Shown here: positions 8,831 through 16,954 of the stretch, in pieces
How the letters are laid out: every line of letters starts with the position of its first letter
Position numbering within the stretch: the stretch's first letter is position 1
NCBI RefSeq assembly: GCF_022024235.1
Contig: NZ_CP091799.1
Span: forward strand, 387,001 to 451,000
Length of the DNA stretch: 64,000 nt
Origin: Segatella baroniae B14
GTDB lineage: Bacteria; Bacteroidota; Bacteroidia; Bacteroidales; Bacteroidaceae
Reading direction: 5' to 3'
The notes under the pieces: model-generated
What the model was told of the DNA's origin: nothing
Databases searched by the model: none
What the model saw: the letters and a program-made list of their open reading frames with translations, nothing else
Position numbers and translations under genes: made by a program

Positions 8831-9166
8831 TTTGTAGCAATTTGCGTGGGTTTAGTTTTAGCTGTTTTTATTATATCAGCTCCTGATGGATATGCTCATC
8901 GTGACCGAGTAAAGGAAGAATTACGTCAATTAATGTCATCACGGTTGATGAAGAGGACTGGTGCTTCAAAGCAGTTGAATAATGCTATGATAGATTTTAC
9001 AGTTGATCATTCGTTGTATGTGGATGATTATTATTTTTGTACTGTAGGGCGCATGACTATTGGTGGTTCTGAAGTAAGTACTTCTGTGGGTGTTCTTGGT
9101 AAAGTTTTTCTGATTAACGAAGAACGGGTAAAACAACAAGTAAATAGTCTAAACATCATGAAATGA
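8810..9166 (+). CDS. Small membrane-anchored protein, DUF4359-like
   Basis: This 118-aa protein has one N-terminal hydrophobic segment (about residues 7-25, either an uncleaved anchor or a signal peptide), then a soluble domain with a VDDYYFCTVGRMTIGG stretch and a GVLGKVFLI segment. The resemblance is to small DUF4359-type proteins of unknown function; this is from memory and moderate. The start at 8810 is the only ATG ahead of the hydrophobic segment in this frame. The -7 box TATCTTTG ends 4 nt before it, so the mRNA from this promoter is probably leaderless. The start codon sits inside the loop of a perfect palindrome. Confidence 0.7.
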   Translation: MKDRKFYFVAICVGLVLAVFIISAPDGYAHRDRVKEELRQLMSSRLMKRTGASKQLNNAMIDFTVDHSLYVDDYYFCTVGRMTIGGSEVSTSVGVLGKVFLINEERVKQQVNSLNIMK

Positions 9167-9352
9167 TTTAATTTCAGTACTGCTTTGCAAAAATAGTTTT
9201 ATGTATTATATATGGATGGTGTAAGTGATAAATGTATATTTAGCTCGTTTTTTTCTAATTTTTGATAAATGCTATAAGTGGTTGATTTAGTGATATTTAT
9301 GTATGATATAGAAAAACGCTCTAAAAATAATTCAAAAAAAGTCTTTGAAAAG

Positions 9353-9402
9353 TTTGGCAGTATGGAAGAAAAATAGTACCTTTGCACTCGCAATTCAGAA
9401 AT
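9353..9402 (+). promoter_or_regulatory. tRNA-Lys operon promoter and shared tRNA leader
   Basis: TTTG at 9353-9356 and TACCTTTG at 9377-9384 are 20 bp apart. They are followed by the leader GCACTCGCAATTCAGAAAT (9384-9402), which is identical in all three tRNA operons of the window. A hairpin ACACTA/TAGTGT (9403-9419) separates it from the first tRNA. Confidence 0.88.
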
Positions 9403-9428
9403 ACACTACTTGCTAGTGTTGAAACAAT

Positions 9429-9501
9429 GCACCCTTAGCTCAGTTGGTAGAGCAACTGACTCTTAATCAGTGGGTCTAGGGTTCGAATCCCTAAGGGTGT
9501 A
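9429..9501 (+). tRNA. tRNA-Lys (CTT), copy 1
   Basis: This 73-nt cloverleaf has a GCACCCT/AGGGTGT acceptor stem and the anticodon arm ACTGA-CTCTTAA-TCAGT, giving anticodon CTT. The T loop is TTCGAAT. CCA is not encoded. It is identical to the second copy 26 nt downstream. Confidence 0.97.
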
Positions 9502-9527
9502 CATTGTATGGAATTTCTGAAATTTAT

Positions 9528-9600
9528 GCACCCTTAGCTCAGTTGGTAGAGCAACTGACTCTTAATCAGTGGGTCTAGGGTTCGAATCCCTAAGGGTGTA
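9528..9600 (+). tRNA. tRNA-Lys (CTT), copy 2
   Basis: Every base is identical to the first copy (anticodon CTT, CCA not encoded). It is followed directly by an intrinsic terminator, so the two tRNAs form one transcript. Confidence 0.97.
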
Positions 9601-9608
9601 CATAGAAG

Positions 9609-9640
9609 AAGGCTGATGGTTATATACATCAGCCTTTTTT
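9609..9640 (+). terminator. Terminator of the tRNA-Lys operon
   Basis: The stem GGCTGATG (9611-9618) pairs with CATCAGCC (9627-9634), with flanking A-T pairs and a 3' T run. Confidence 0.9.
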
Positions 9641-9649
9641 CGTATATAT

Positions 9650-9800
9650 GGGCTTTCCGGCAGTTTTTGTTGTTTCGCAAAAAACTATATGAGCGTACGA
9701 AAATTCATATATATGCTACTAAACCGTTACCAGGCTTCTGCAAAACCGTTACCACATGAGATAACCTAAGGTGTCGGTCGTTTTGACCGGAAGCATAAAG
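9650..9800. repeat. Intergenic palindromes and a 22-bp-period direct repeat
   Basis: AAACCGTTACCA occurs at 9721 and again at 9743, 22 bp apart. CGGTC/GACCG form a hairpin at about 9775-9790. GGGCTT...TCCGG near 9650 is roughly inverted as CCGGAAGCATAAAGCCCC near 9787. The 322-bp gap 9601-9922 holds this block and two terminators but no convincing gene. Confidence 0.5.
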
Positions 9801-9860
9801 CCCCGAGAAACCTCTCTATTATTCTGTGTAAGAAAGAAAGTCTTAATCGACTAAAACAGC

Positions 9861-9893
9861 AAGTGCCAATTCTTGAAAAAGGAATTGGCACTT
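9861..9893 (-). terminator. Probable terminator of the pectate lyase gene
   Basis: A 12-bp perfect stem (9861-9872 with 9882-9893) lies 30 nt past the pectate lyase stop codon. The T run after it on the minus strand is short (GCTGTTTT). Confidence 0.65.
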
Positions 9894-9922
9894 AGACATT
9901 TTATTGTGTTTGGAAAACTCTC

Positions 9923-12178
9923 TTATTCTAATGTAATCAAGAAAAGATTTCGAGAGTCTTTTTTCTTGATTTCATAACTATCTGGACTTATTGTTATTTT
10001 ATAAATGCTTGTGTTGCCAGTATAGCTGGTTCCATTAAGTTTGAATGATGCAGTTTCGTTGTCTCCAAAAACAAGCGTCAGTTCCATTTCTTTAGTCGTT
10101 GTGAACTTTATACTCGTACTACCTTCCATTTTTAAGCAAGTAGAGTAGGTTGTACCGTTATAGGTAGCTGTTCCTTTGCTATTTGAACCATTGCCAATAA
10201 CCGTAAATAATGGATTTGAAGGAACACCTGTTTTATCAAAACTACAGATAAGACTTTTTGTTATTGCTTGATTTGTATCTTGATCGGTTTGATCATTTGA
10301 AGTGGAATCACCATCTTGTGTATTTGCTGATGGTTGTTGATCAGAGTTAGCACTAAGACCCGTATAATTGTCAATCAGGTTTGCCAAACTTGTGTTTACG
10401 TCAGAGCTGGTATCTTCGGAGTCAGAAAAAGTATATTGCAAATCACCATGATTCAGGCGTCCTGCTCCATAATATCCAGTAACGATAGATGGTACATCTT
10501 CAGCCGCGTTAGGGGTATAAGAGTACATAAGTGATGTATCTGTATCAAAGTTGTTATAGGTATCTTCGCCACTTAGTGCCTTAACGATATCAGGAACTTT
10601 CTCATCTCTACTGCTTGCCTCATAAGCGTCAAAGTTAGTTTTTGTGTCGATGTTTAGACTTTCTGCAGTAACCTCTTTTCCTTTAGTGAGTAATGTTGAA
10701 GCTCCGTAAGGCCAATAGCTCACGGTATTGTTTGTGCATACAATCTTGTTGCCATAACTCTTGATACTTCCGCCAGTTTCATTAGAGAAAGTAGCATTAT
10801 CCAGTTTATAGGAACTAGAACCATCATATACATCATTGCCTTGTAGAGATGTCAGCATAGGGAATTTACAATTGCGGAAATAGTTTGCTTCCACAAAAGC
10901 GTCACTTCCTGTAGTTACACCTACACCGTATTTCGAGTTACCATCGAAATAATTATTCCACATGTGTACAGACATGGTTCTGATACGAGCATGTCGAGAA
11001 TCGCTATGATCAAACCAGTTATGATGATAAGTGATATAGTTTGGCCCAGTTTCACTCTTCATACCACACATACTTGATTTTCCTGAATCCCAAAAGTGAC
11101 AATTGTCGATAGTGACATATTTTGAATCAGACTTTACATCAATGGATCCATCGCCCTTGGCATGGTCTCCGCTACCACTTTTACCATAGAAGACATCAAT
11201 ATGGTGTACCCAAATGTTGGAGTTATTTGTATCAAGCGAAATACCATCATCCATTTGTCGCATAATTCCTAAGTTTCGGAATTCTACGCTTTTTGAATTT
11301 CTTACTAAAAAACCAAATCCTTTGATGGTTGCATCTTCGCCTATACCTTCGATAGTTAGGTTTAACTCGCTGTTAGCTTTTTTACCTTTTATCTGAACAC
11401 CTTCTTCGCTACTTCCGTATGAATCTAGTTGTCCATCCTTAATACAACCAATGATACGAATAGCTACCGGATTAGTAACATTACCCTTTTCAAGGGCAGA
11501 TAGGATAGACTGCAGTCCAGTAAAAGTACCAGAACTTAAATTAGCAGTAACAGTTTTTGCATTGTTAGCATTTACATATACAACGACGGCATTTTCTTTA
11601 AGCGTACCATCATCTTTGTAGGCACCTACTCCTGAATAATTTAGGTGTGCAAATCCAGAACGAGTATATCCCTTTACTGTCAATACGTCTGTTTCGCTAG
11701 CTTTGTTTTCTACTTCTTTACCATTGATAACAGGTACGATGCGTAGTTGATAATCTCCTGCTTGAAGTCCAACCACATCAGCTCGAACATAATCGGTATA
11801 TTGACGTACAAGTTCATTGTCAATTTGTTTATATTCGTTGATGTTTCCACCTTTTATATATACATTGTAGCTTTCTGCTCCTTTCATAATGGCCCATTCT
11901 GCATAAGCAGATTCAAGCCATCCCTTTGCTTCACTGATTGTGATATTTCCTTCAGCAATCTTCTTGAATTTAATTTGGCTTACATTTCCGTCATAGGTTA
12001 TTGTATTGCCGTTTATTGGATTAACTGTTATTTGATCTTGGTTGAATTCAATACTATTGAGGTTAGCCGTTTGAAAATTGTCGATTTTACCATTTTGAAG
12101 AGTAATATTTACTTCATTTTGGCTTAAAGCCGATTGTGATACAAGAAGTGTCGAGAATAGTATATAAGAGTATTTCAT
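9923..12178 (-). CDS. Secreted pectate lyase, polysaccharide lyase family 1
   Basis: This 751-aa exported protein cleaves polygalacturonate by beta-elimination. A signal peptide (1-19) is followed by a short beta-rich segment (20-75), a fibronectin-like region (about 80-170) and a parallel beta-helix PL1 domain (about 172-480). The domain shows WVHHIDVFYG, DGSIDVKSDSKYVTIDNCHF and HHNWFDHSDSRHARIR, with the likely catalytic Arg near 395. A Ser/Thr/Asp/Gln-rich linker (about 590-638) precedes a C-terminal beta domain of about 110 aa that I do not recognise, possibly carbohydrate-binding. No type IX sorting tail is evident on this protein. Its ATG overlaps the stop of the upstream gene (ATGA), so translation is coupled. 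Confidence 0.9.
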   Translation of the reverse strand: MKYSYILFSTLLVSQSALSQNEVNITLQNGKIDNFQTANLNSIEFNQDQITVNPINGNTITYDGNVSQIKFKKIAEGNITISEAKGWLESAYAEWAIMKGAESYNVYIKGGNINEYKQIDNELVRQYTDYVRADVVGLQAGDYQLRIVPVINGKEVENKASETDVLTVKGYTRSGFAHLNYSGVGAYKDDGTLKENAVVVYVNANNAKTVTANLSSGTFTGLQSILSALEKGNVTNPVAIRIIGCIKDGQLDSYGSSEEGVQIKGKKANSELNLTIEGIGEDATIKGFGFLVRNSKSVEFRNLGIMRQMDDGISLDTNNSNIWVHHIDVFYGKSGSGDHAKGDGSIDVKSDSKYVTIDNCHFWDSGKSSMCGMKSETGPNYITYHHNWFDHSDSRHARIRTMSVHMWNNYFDGNSKYGVGVTTGSDAFVEANYFRNCKFPMLTSLQGNDVYDGSSSYKLDNATFSNETGGSIKSYGNKIVCTNNTVSYWPYGASTLLTKGKEVTAESLNIDTKTNFDAYEASSRDEKVPDIVKALSGEDTYNNFDTDTSLMYSYTPNAAEDVPSIVTGYYGAGRLNHGDLQYTFSDSEDTSSDVNTSLANLIDNYTGLSANSDQQPSANTQDGDSTSNDQTDQDTNQAITKSLICSFDKTGVPSNPLFTVIGNGSNSKGTATYNGTTYSTCLKMEGSTSIKFTTTKEMELTLVFGDNETASFKLNGTSYTGNTSIYKITISPDSYEIKKKDSRNLFLITLE

Positions 12179-12651
12179 TTTTTTTGGAATTTTATAAATG
12201 TGTGACCAACTTTAATGATATAGATACCTTTTGTTAGATGCTCTAAAGGGAGAGTTATACTTTCTGAAGAAACTCTGGTTTGAAAGCATTTTTTTCCGGA
12301 TGTATCAAAAAGTTCGATGCGTTCACCAGGTGCTATACCTTGCAAGTTAAGAGTGTTTCCGGTGATATTTGAGAGGTTTTGATAAGTCTTTATAGAGCTT
12401 ATACCAGCAGTTTGGTTCCAGGTTATTGTGACATCTTCCATATCTTCGCTTTGCTGGCTGTCGTTAGCGTTAAAATGTAAAATAACATGGTCTCCATCAA
12501 ATGTTATTTTACTTAATGTTTCTTCTACTTGAATTCCGTTGATGGTTACTGTCGGATTTGTGTCATTGGCTGCCCATGCGTTGGATGTTCCAATGCTAAA
12601 AACTAACGCAACAAACAATGGCAATCTATACAATTTTAGGTTTTTTTTCAT
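12175..12651 (-). CDS. Small secreted protein with type IX secretion-like C-terminal tail
   Basis: This 158-aa protein has a signal peptide (1-27, ending NAWAAN), a short beta-rich segment (TVTINGIQVEETLSKITFDG) and a C-terminal module like a Por secretion-system sorting domain. That module runs ERIELFDTSGKKCFQ, a TLPLEHLTKGIYIIKVG segment and a basic end, FIKFQKK. There is no room for an enzyme domain. The start at 12651 is chosen because a well-formed promoter lies at 12716-12685 and a signal peptide follows. Its TGA overlaps the ATG of the pectate lyase gene. The T9SS assignment is pattern-based; the same fold also occurs in non-sorted beta-sandwich tails. Confidence 0.75.
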   Translation of the reverse strand: MKKNLKLYRLPLFVALVFSIGTSNAWAANDTNPTVTINGIQVEETLSKITFDGDHVILHFNANDSQQSEDMEDVTITWNQTAGISSIKTYQNLSNITGNTLNLQGIAPGERIELFDTSGKKCFQTRVSSESITLPLEHLTKGIYIIKVGHTFIKFQKK

Positions 12652-12684
12652 GTTTAATAGTTTGTTTTTCATTAAGTTTATTTG

Positions 12685-12716
12685 CAAAAATATATAAAGG
12701 CATTGGTTTATCCAAA
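12685..12716 (-). promoter_or_regulatory. Promoter of the tail-protein/pectate lyase operon
   Basis: On the minus strand TTTG (12716-12713) and TATTTTTG (12692-12685) are separated by exactly 20 bp. This is among the best promoters in the window. Confidence 0.82.
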
Positions 12717-12757
12717 TTATTAAAAGAAAAAGGTTGGTTAAGACATAAAAAAATATG

Positions 12758-12765
12758 TAACTTTG
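12758..12765 (+). promoter_or_regulatory. -7 box of ravA-viaA
   Basis: TAACTTTG ends 6 nt before the ravA ATG, with a TTGG about 20 bp upstream. The spacing implies an almost leaderless mRNA. Confidence 0.7.
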
Positions 12766-12771
12766 CAGATT

Positions 12772-13926
12772 ATGAAGGAACAAATAGAAAATCTTCTTCG
12801 GGAGATGAATCAAGGAATATACGAAAAGCAGCAAGAGATATCTCTTTCATTGTTGGCAGCGGTCGCTGGAGAAAGTATCCTTTTACTAGGACCTCCTGGT
12901 GTTGCAAAAAGTATGGTGGCACGTCGTTTGAAACTTGCATTTCTTGGAGCAAGGAGTTTTGAATACTTGATGTCTCGTTTCTCTACCCCCGATGAAATCT
13001 TTGGTCCTGTGAGTATATCTCGTCTCAAGCAGGATGGTGTTTATGAGCGATCTGTTGATGGTTATCTTCCTACGTCTGATGTTGTATTTTTGGATGAAAT
13101 ATGGAAGGCTGGCCCTGCTATTCAGAATACGCTCTTGACAGTTGTTAATGAAAAAATATTTCGTAATGGTACTCAGGAATATCAACTTCCTCTTAAATTA
13201 TTAATTGCTGCAAGTAATGAATTACCTGCAAAGGGCGAAGGTCTAGAGGCATTATGGGATCGCTTTGTTATCCGCTTAGAGAGTACTCCTATCCGCGATG
13301 AGCGTAATTTTGAGCAGATGCTTATAGGGGAAGATCGCGAGTGCGAAGTTAGCGAGAAATGGAAGATAACTAATGCTCAATATCAAGAATGGCAAAGTAA
13401 ACTTTCTGATATTTCCATCTCTCATGAAGCGATGTCGCTTATTTTGCAGATACGTAAGCAGCTTCGCGCTGTAAATATAGACCCTGCTGATGAACGTCGT
13501 CGTATTTATGTAAGCGATCGAAGATGGAAGCAAATCGTTAAATTGTTAAGGACATCTGCGATGTTGCAAGATCGTGACGAGGTACAGATAGTAGATATTT
13601 TTCCTATTTATCATTGCTTATGGCAGGAACCTGAAGAGCGTGATGAAGTTAGAAATATTGTAATTCGTACATTATTCTTAAATTTAGCACAGCAGTTGGC
13701 TACTCTTAAAGATGATTTGGCTAAAGATATTCTTTATCACCATTGTAATCGTGATTATGTAAGTGAAATTGAAGCAATTGCTGATCAATTACAAAATCGT
13801 GATCAGTCTATCCAAAACAATATTTTTATTGGAAATTCTGATAAGATTAGGATTAAAGAGTATTTGAAGGATTTTTATAAAGAATTAGCTTTTACCCGTC
13901 AGGATACGTCCAAGCTTTATGAATAA
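12772..13926 (+). CDS. ravA: MoxR-type AAA+ ATPase, RavA-like
   Basis: This 384-aa cytosolic AAA+ protein has Walker A GPPGVAKS at residues 40-47, Walker B VVFLDEIWK at 104-112, sensor 1 IAASNELP near 150 and an arginine-finger/WDRF region near 165. The C-terminal part is predicted helical and lacks a known enzyme domain. Pairing with a VWA-domain protein directly downstream, overlapping by 8 nt, is the hallmark of the RavA-ViaA chaperone-like system. In enterobacteria that system is linked to respiratory complexes and envelope stress. The ATG at 772 codons-frame position 12772 is used rather than the TTG at 12763, which lies inside the -7 box. The role in this organism is inferred. Confidence 0.85.
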   Translation: MKEQIENLLREMNQGIYEKQQEISLSLLAAVAGESILLLGPPGVAKSMVARRLKLAFLGARSFEYLMSRFSTPDEIFGPVSISRLKQDGVYERSVDGYLPTSDVVFLDEIWKAGPAIQNTLLTVVNEKIFRNGTQEYQLPLKLLIAASNELPAKGEGLEALWDRFVIRLESTPIRDERNFEQMLIGEDRECEVSEKWKITNAQYQEWQSKLSDISISHEAMSLILQIRKQLRAVNIDPADERRRIYVSDRRWKQIVKLLRTSAMLQDRDEVQIVDIFPIYHCLWQEPEERDEVRNIVIRTLFLNLAQQLATLKDDLAKDILYHHCNRDYVSEIEAIADQLQNRDQSIQNNIFIGNSDKIRIKEYLKDFYKELAFTRQDTSKLYE

Positions 13927-15499
13927 AGATTTAGTTGAAAGTAGTCGTTATCTCTATGTTTTACAGGCATATTGTCAGCAAGGCGTTATTCCTGATCGTA
14001 AAAAAGTTGAGGCAGTGGAACAACCATGGATTCATTTGGATGATGCTTTGATGGATTATTTGTATGAACTCATGGCTGATTCACATTATCAAGCTCAGGT
14101 TAGAAACAGCCGAATAAGGGGAAAGTTGTTTTATACAGAAGTAGGTAAATTTATAGTTGATAATATCCATTACCTGAAGTTCCAAAATATGCGTTCTTGG
14201 ACAGAACAGAATAAGATGAAAAAAGTGTTGGAATGGGGGGAAGCTAAGCGTCGGGATCGTGAAACATGGATGGAATTACTTCATGAAATAGATCGGAACC
14301 ACCATGATGATGGTTTTGATAAAGATTTTTTTATTCGACTTTTTTCGCAAGAAAAAGATAATGAGTTAGAGGGTGCTGCTAATCTTTTAAATTGGGAATT
14401 ATTAGTAAGAGATTGGCGGGAATCCTTGAATCATGGGCATCGTCGTATAGTCGAGAATCATATCAAAGCTCGTAAGGCTGGTTTTGAAACTAATCTTCGA
14501 TTATTGATGGATCAGATGACTCAGCATATTCGTGAGAAAAATATTAGTGAGGCAGAAGCTTCTCAGGCTTTTGATCAGATGGAAGGTACATGGACAGAAA
14601 CGGAATTTGAACGTAAATTGCGTGAGATCCGTCTTCAGGACAGATATCCAGAAATCGGAGAGATTGTAAGTCGTATGGGCCGGATAGAAGATGCTTCAGG
14701 TCGAGAAAGATTAACTGTAGCAGCTGGATATTCCATGAAGATAGAACATTCTTCTGGAAGTGATATCGAGGGAGTAACTATTGGTAATGATCTTAATGCC
14801 CTCTTACCTGCAGAATTGGCACAGTATGGTGATGAGCTTTTGGGCGATGCTTTTATTTACAAGTATCTCACGAAAGGGTTGCAGACATTACGTTATAAGT
14901 CGGAAATAACAAAACCTTCTAGAAAATTAGGTTTTGTGCATGCTACTCGTAAGGGACCTATGATCGTGTGCATTGATACGTCTGCAAGTATGTATGGTAT
15001 GCCTGAGCGTATTGAGTCTTCTCTTATATCTTTGTTAGAAGATTCTGCAGAAAAGCTTCAGAGAGACTGTTTTCTTATCGATTTTTCCGTAAGTGTTCAT
15101 CCTGTAGATTTATTAGAGCAATTGCATCAACAGCGGTTGCAAAAAATAGGATTATCTGATAGAAATAAGCGCATGAGTGTTCAAGAGCGAAATCGAAAAG
15201 AAGGACTTCCTTTTATCGGTGGGGGTACTAGTGCCAAATTAATGCTTGATACCATGATGGAACTTTTGGACAATGATGGTAAGGCCTATATAAATGCAGA
15301 TGTGCTTTGGATCACCGACTTCTTAATTCCTATGCCAGAGCAAACTCGATATTTTAAAAAATGGGAAGAGTATAAAAAGACAGGAACCAAGTTTTATGGA
15401 CTTCGAATAATCTCTTCAGATGAAAAACATGAAAATGAGTGGGAACACTTATTTCATAAGATTTATACTATTCGGTATCGCCAAATTAGAAGATATTGA
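13919..15499 (+). CDS. viaA: VWA-domain partner protein, ViaA-like
   Basis: This 526-aa cytosolic protein has a long, charged helical N-terminal region and a C-terminal von Willebrand A domain starting near residue 347. The metal-binding DxSxS motif is CIDTSASM (Asp353, Ser355, Ser357), with a later Gly-rich GGGTS turn (near 439) supplying the MIDAS threonine and TDFLIPMP near the end. The architecture and order after the MoxR ATPase match ViaA. Its first 8 nt overlap ravA, which suggests coupled translation. Its last 14 nt overlap the 3' end of the opposite-strand glycosidase gene. Confidence 0.83.
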   Translation: MNKDLVESSRYLYVLQAYCQQGVIPDRKKVEAVEQPWIHLDDALMDYLYELMADSHYQAQVRNSRIRGKLFYTEVGKFIVDNIHYLKFQNMRSWTEQNKMKKVLEWGEAKRRDRETWMELLHEIDRNHHDDGFDKDFFIRLFSQEKDNELEGAANLLNWELLVRDWRESLNHGHRRIVENHIKARKAGFETNLRLLMDQMTQHIREKNISEAEASQAFDQMEGTWTETEFERKLREIRLQDRYPEIGEIVSRMGRIEDASGRERLTVAAGYSMKIEHSSGSDIEGVTIGNDLNALLPAELAQYGDELLGDAFIYKYLTKGLQTLRYKSEITKPSRKLGFVHATRKGPMIVCIDTSASMYGMPERIESSLISLLEDSAEKLQRDCFLIDFSVSVHPVDLLEQLHQQRLQKIGLSDRNKRMSVQERNRKEGLPFIGGGTSAKLMLDTMMELLDNDGKAYINADVLWITDFLIPMPEQTRYFKKWEEYKKTGTKFYGLRIISSDEKHENEWEHLFHKIYTIRYRQIRRY

Positions 15500-16922
15500 A
15501 TATCTTCCTTTTAACGATGTCTAGCTTTTGCTGAGCTTCTATTGCATAAGACTTTTTTTCAATCCATGGTGTCTCATTACCGAACCTATCCATGCGAGTA
15601 ATAGCATAATGGTAAGATGATACTTTTTGAAGATAGTGATTTAGTTCTTTTTTAGGAATTCTTCCAATCACTAGATTTCGAGCATCAGCGGTATTCACTG
15701 GATATTGGTTAGAAGCGTATATATTATACAAGGTATCAGTAGGCACTTTCTTTTCCCAAGTCATGGCAGGTACTAAAGCTGGATAGGCATTGAAATTCTT
15801 AGTATATTCGTAGATGCCTTTTGTGTTGTCTGTGAAAAATTTTCCTCTAAAGAACGTATGTCCCATGCCAAGTTGACGAATAACTTGCATTTCTCTTGTA
15901 ATTTCTTCTATAGGCCAGTTCTTTTCTTTAGGAGACAAAAAATATATACCTAATCCAGGTGCTATAATTCGTCCATTATCATTTTCTTTCCAGTCTATGG
16001 CAAAAGGATAGAAATTATTTCCCTTGAAATACATCATCGGGAATAGTTCGTCCATTAAACCATCACGAAGCCAACCTTGTGCATCTTGACATACCCTCTC
16101 GTAAGCATTCCATCCATGAGCCCAATTACGTGGTAAGTCGTTGTATTTTCCTATTGGTGAGCAACTAATTTTTATCCATGGTTTAACAGGCTTTACAGCT
16201 TTGTTTATTTTGCTTACAATAGAAGTAATATAGGCTCTTCCTTGCTCTTTGTTGACTTTGAGTTTCCAGTCTTCAGGATATCGTATATAGTCAAGATGGA
16301 TACCATCGATATCATAATTTTGCGTTATTTCCGCACAAATCTTAGCCAGGTAGTCGCCAGTTCTAGCATCTTCTGGGTTCATGTAGCCATCAATACCAAT
16401 CTTTTTGATGAGGTTTCCAAATTTTTTCCTTAATGTTATACACCCAAGACTATTCCATTTACCAACAGGTATAGTTACAATCCATGCGTGTAATTCCATT
16501 CCCCTTTTGTGGCATTCGTCAATAGCGAAGGCAAGGGCATCGTATCCTGGAGATTTACCAGGAAATCCGGAAAGACATCCATCCCAAGGTTCATACGCTG
16601 AGGGATAGATCATGGTACCTCTTACTCGGGTCTGAATCAAAATGGTGTTTATACCGGCTTGCTGATATAAATCAAGTAAGTGGCAGAGTTCGGTCTTTTG
16701 TTTTTGTGCAGATCGTTCTGATTGCGAATAGGAGTGAGGCCAGTCTAATCCGCCGATAGTGGTGAGCCATACGGCACGAACTTCTCGTTTAGGGATATTT
16801 GTGTTAAAATAATTAGTATCTTCGTTTTTTTCTTTGTAACTATTATAGTAGATACTTTGATTTTGTCCCCAAGATGGAATATAGATATATGCCAAGATTA
16901 GCAATAGCAAATGATGTTTCAT
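15486..16922 (-). CDS. Glycoside hydrolase-like GHL10 (DUF187) secreted protein
   Basis: This 478-aa exported protein has a signal peptide (1-18, ending SWGQ) and a GHL10-type (beta/alpha)8 barrel. Recognisable segments include EVRAVWLTTIGGLDWP near 47, GINTILIQTRVRG near 90 and DIDGIHLDYIRYPEDW near 204; the last carries acidic residues typical of a catalytic strand. Family members act on cell-wall or other glycans, and the substrate here is unknown. The ATG at 16922 is chosen because a signal peptide begins there and a -7 box lies upstream; a longer frame back to 17093 would run through the divergent promoter. The 3' end overlaps viaA by 14 nt. Confidence 0.85.
   Translation of the reverse strand: MKHHLLLLILAYIYIPSWGQNQSIYYNSYKEKNEDTNYFNTNIPKREVRAVWLTTIGGLDWPHSYSQSERSAQKQKTELCHLLDLYQQAGINTILIQTRVRGTMIYPSAYEPWDGCLSGFPGKSPGYDALAFAIDECHKRGMELHAWIVTIPVGKWNSLGCITLRKKFGNLIKKIGIDGYMNPEDARTGDYLAKICAEITQNYDIDGIHLDYIRYPEDWKLKVNKEQGRAYITSIVSKINKAVKPVKPWIKISCSPIGKYNDLPRNWAHGWNAYERVCQDAQGWLRDGLMDELFPMMYFKGNNFYPFAIDWKENDNGRIIAPGLGIYFLSPKEKNWPIEEITREMQVIRQLGMGHTFFRGKFFTDNTKGIYEYTKNFNAYPALVPAMTWEKKVPTDTLYNIYASNQYPVNTADARNLVIGRIPKKELNHYLQKVSSYHYAITRMDRFGNETPWIEKKSYAIEAQQKLDIVKRKIFNIF
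15489..15507 (+). terminator. Candidate hairpin at the viaA stop codon
   Basis: GAAGATAT and ATATCTTC pair around a TGA loop that is the viaA stop codon. A short CCTTTT follows on the plus strand. It could terminate either convergent gene, but the T run is weak. Confidence 0.4.
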
Positions 16923-16946
16923 GTTCTTATTTGTAAATTTTGAAAG

Positions 16947-16954
16947 CAAAGGTA
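16947..16954 (-). promoter_or_regulatory. -7 box of the GHL10 gene
   Basis: TACCTTTG on the minus strand lies 24 nt upstream of the start codon. No clear -33 element is visible. Confidence 0.6.

Noticed and set aside
9705..9770. Short plus-strand frame in the gap after the tRNA-Lys operon
   Set aside because: It encodes about 26 residues, contains the 22-bp repeat and lacks a promoter and a suitable start context.
12618..12962. Plus-strand open frame of 114 codons overlapping ravA and the tail-protein promoter
   Set aside because: It runs out of frame through the ravA start and the divergent promoters, and it has no protein-like sequence.
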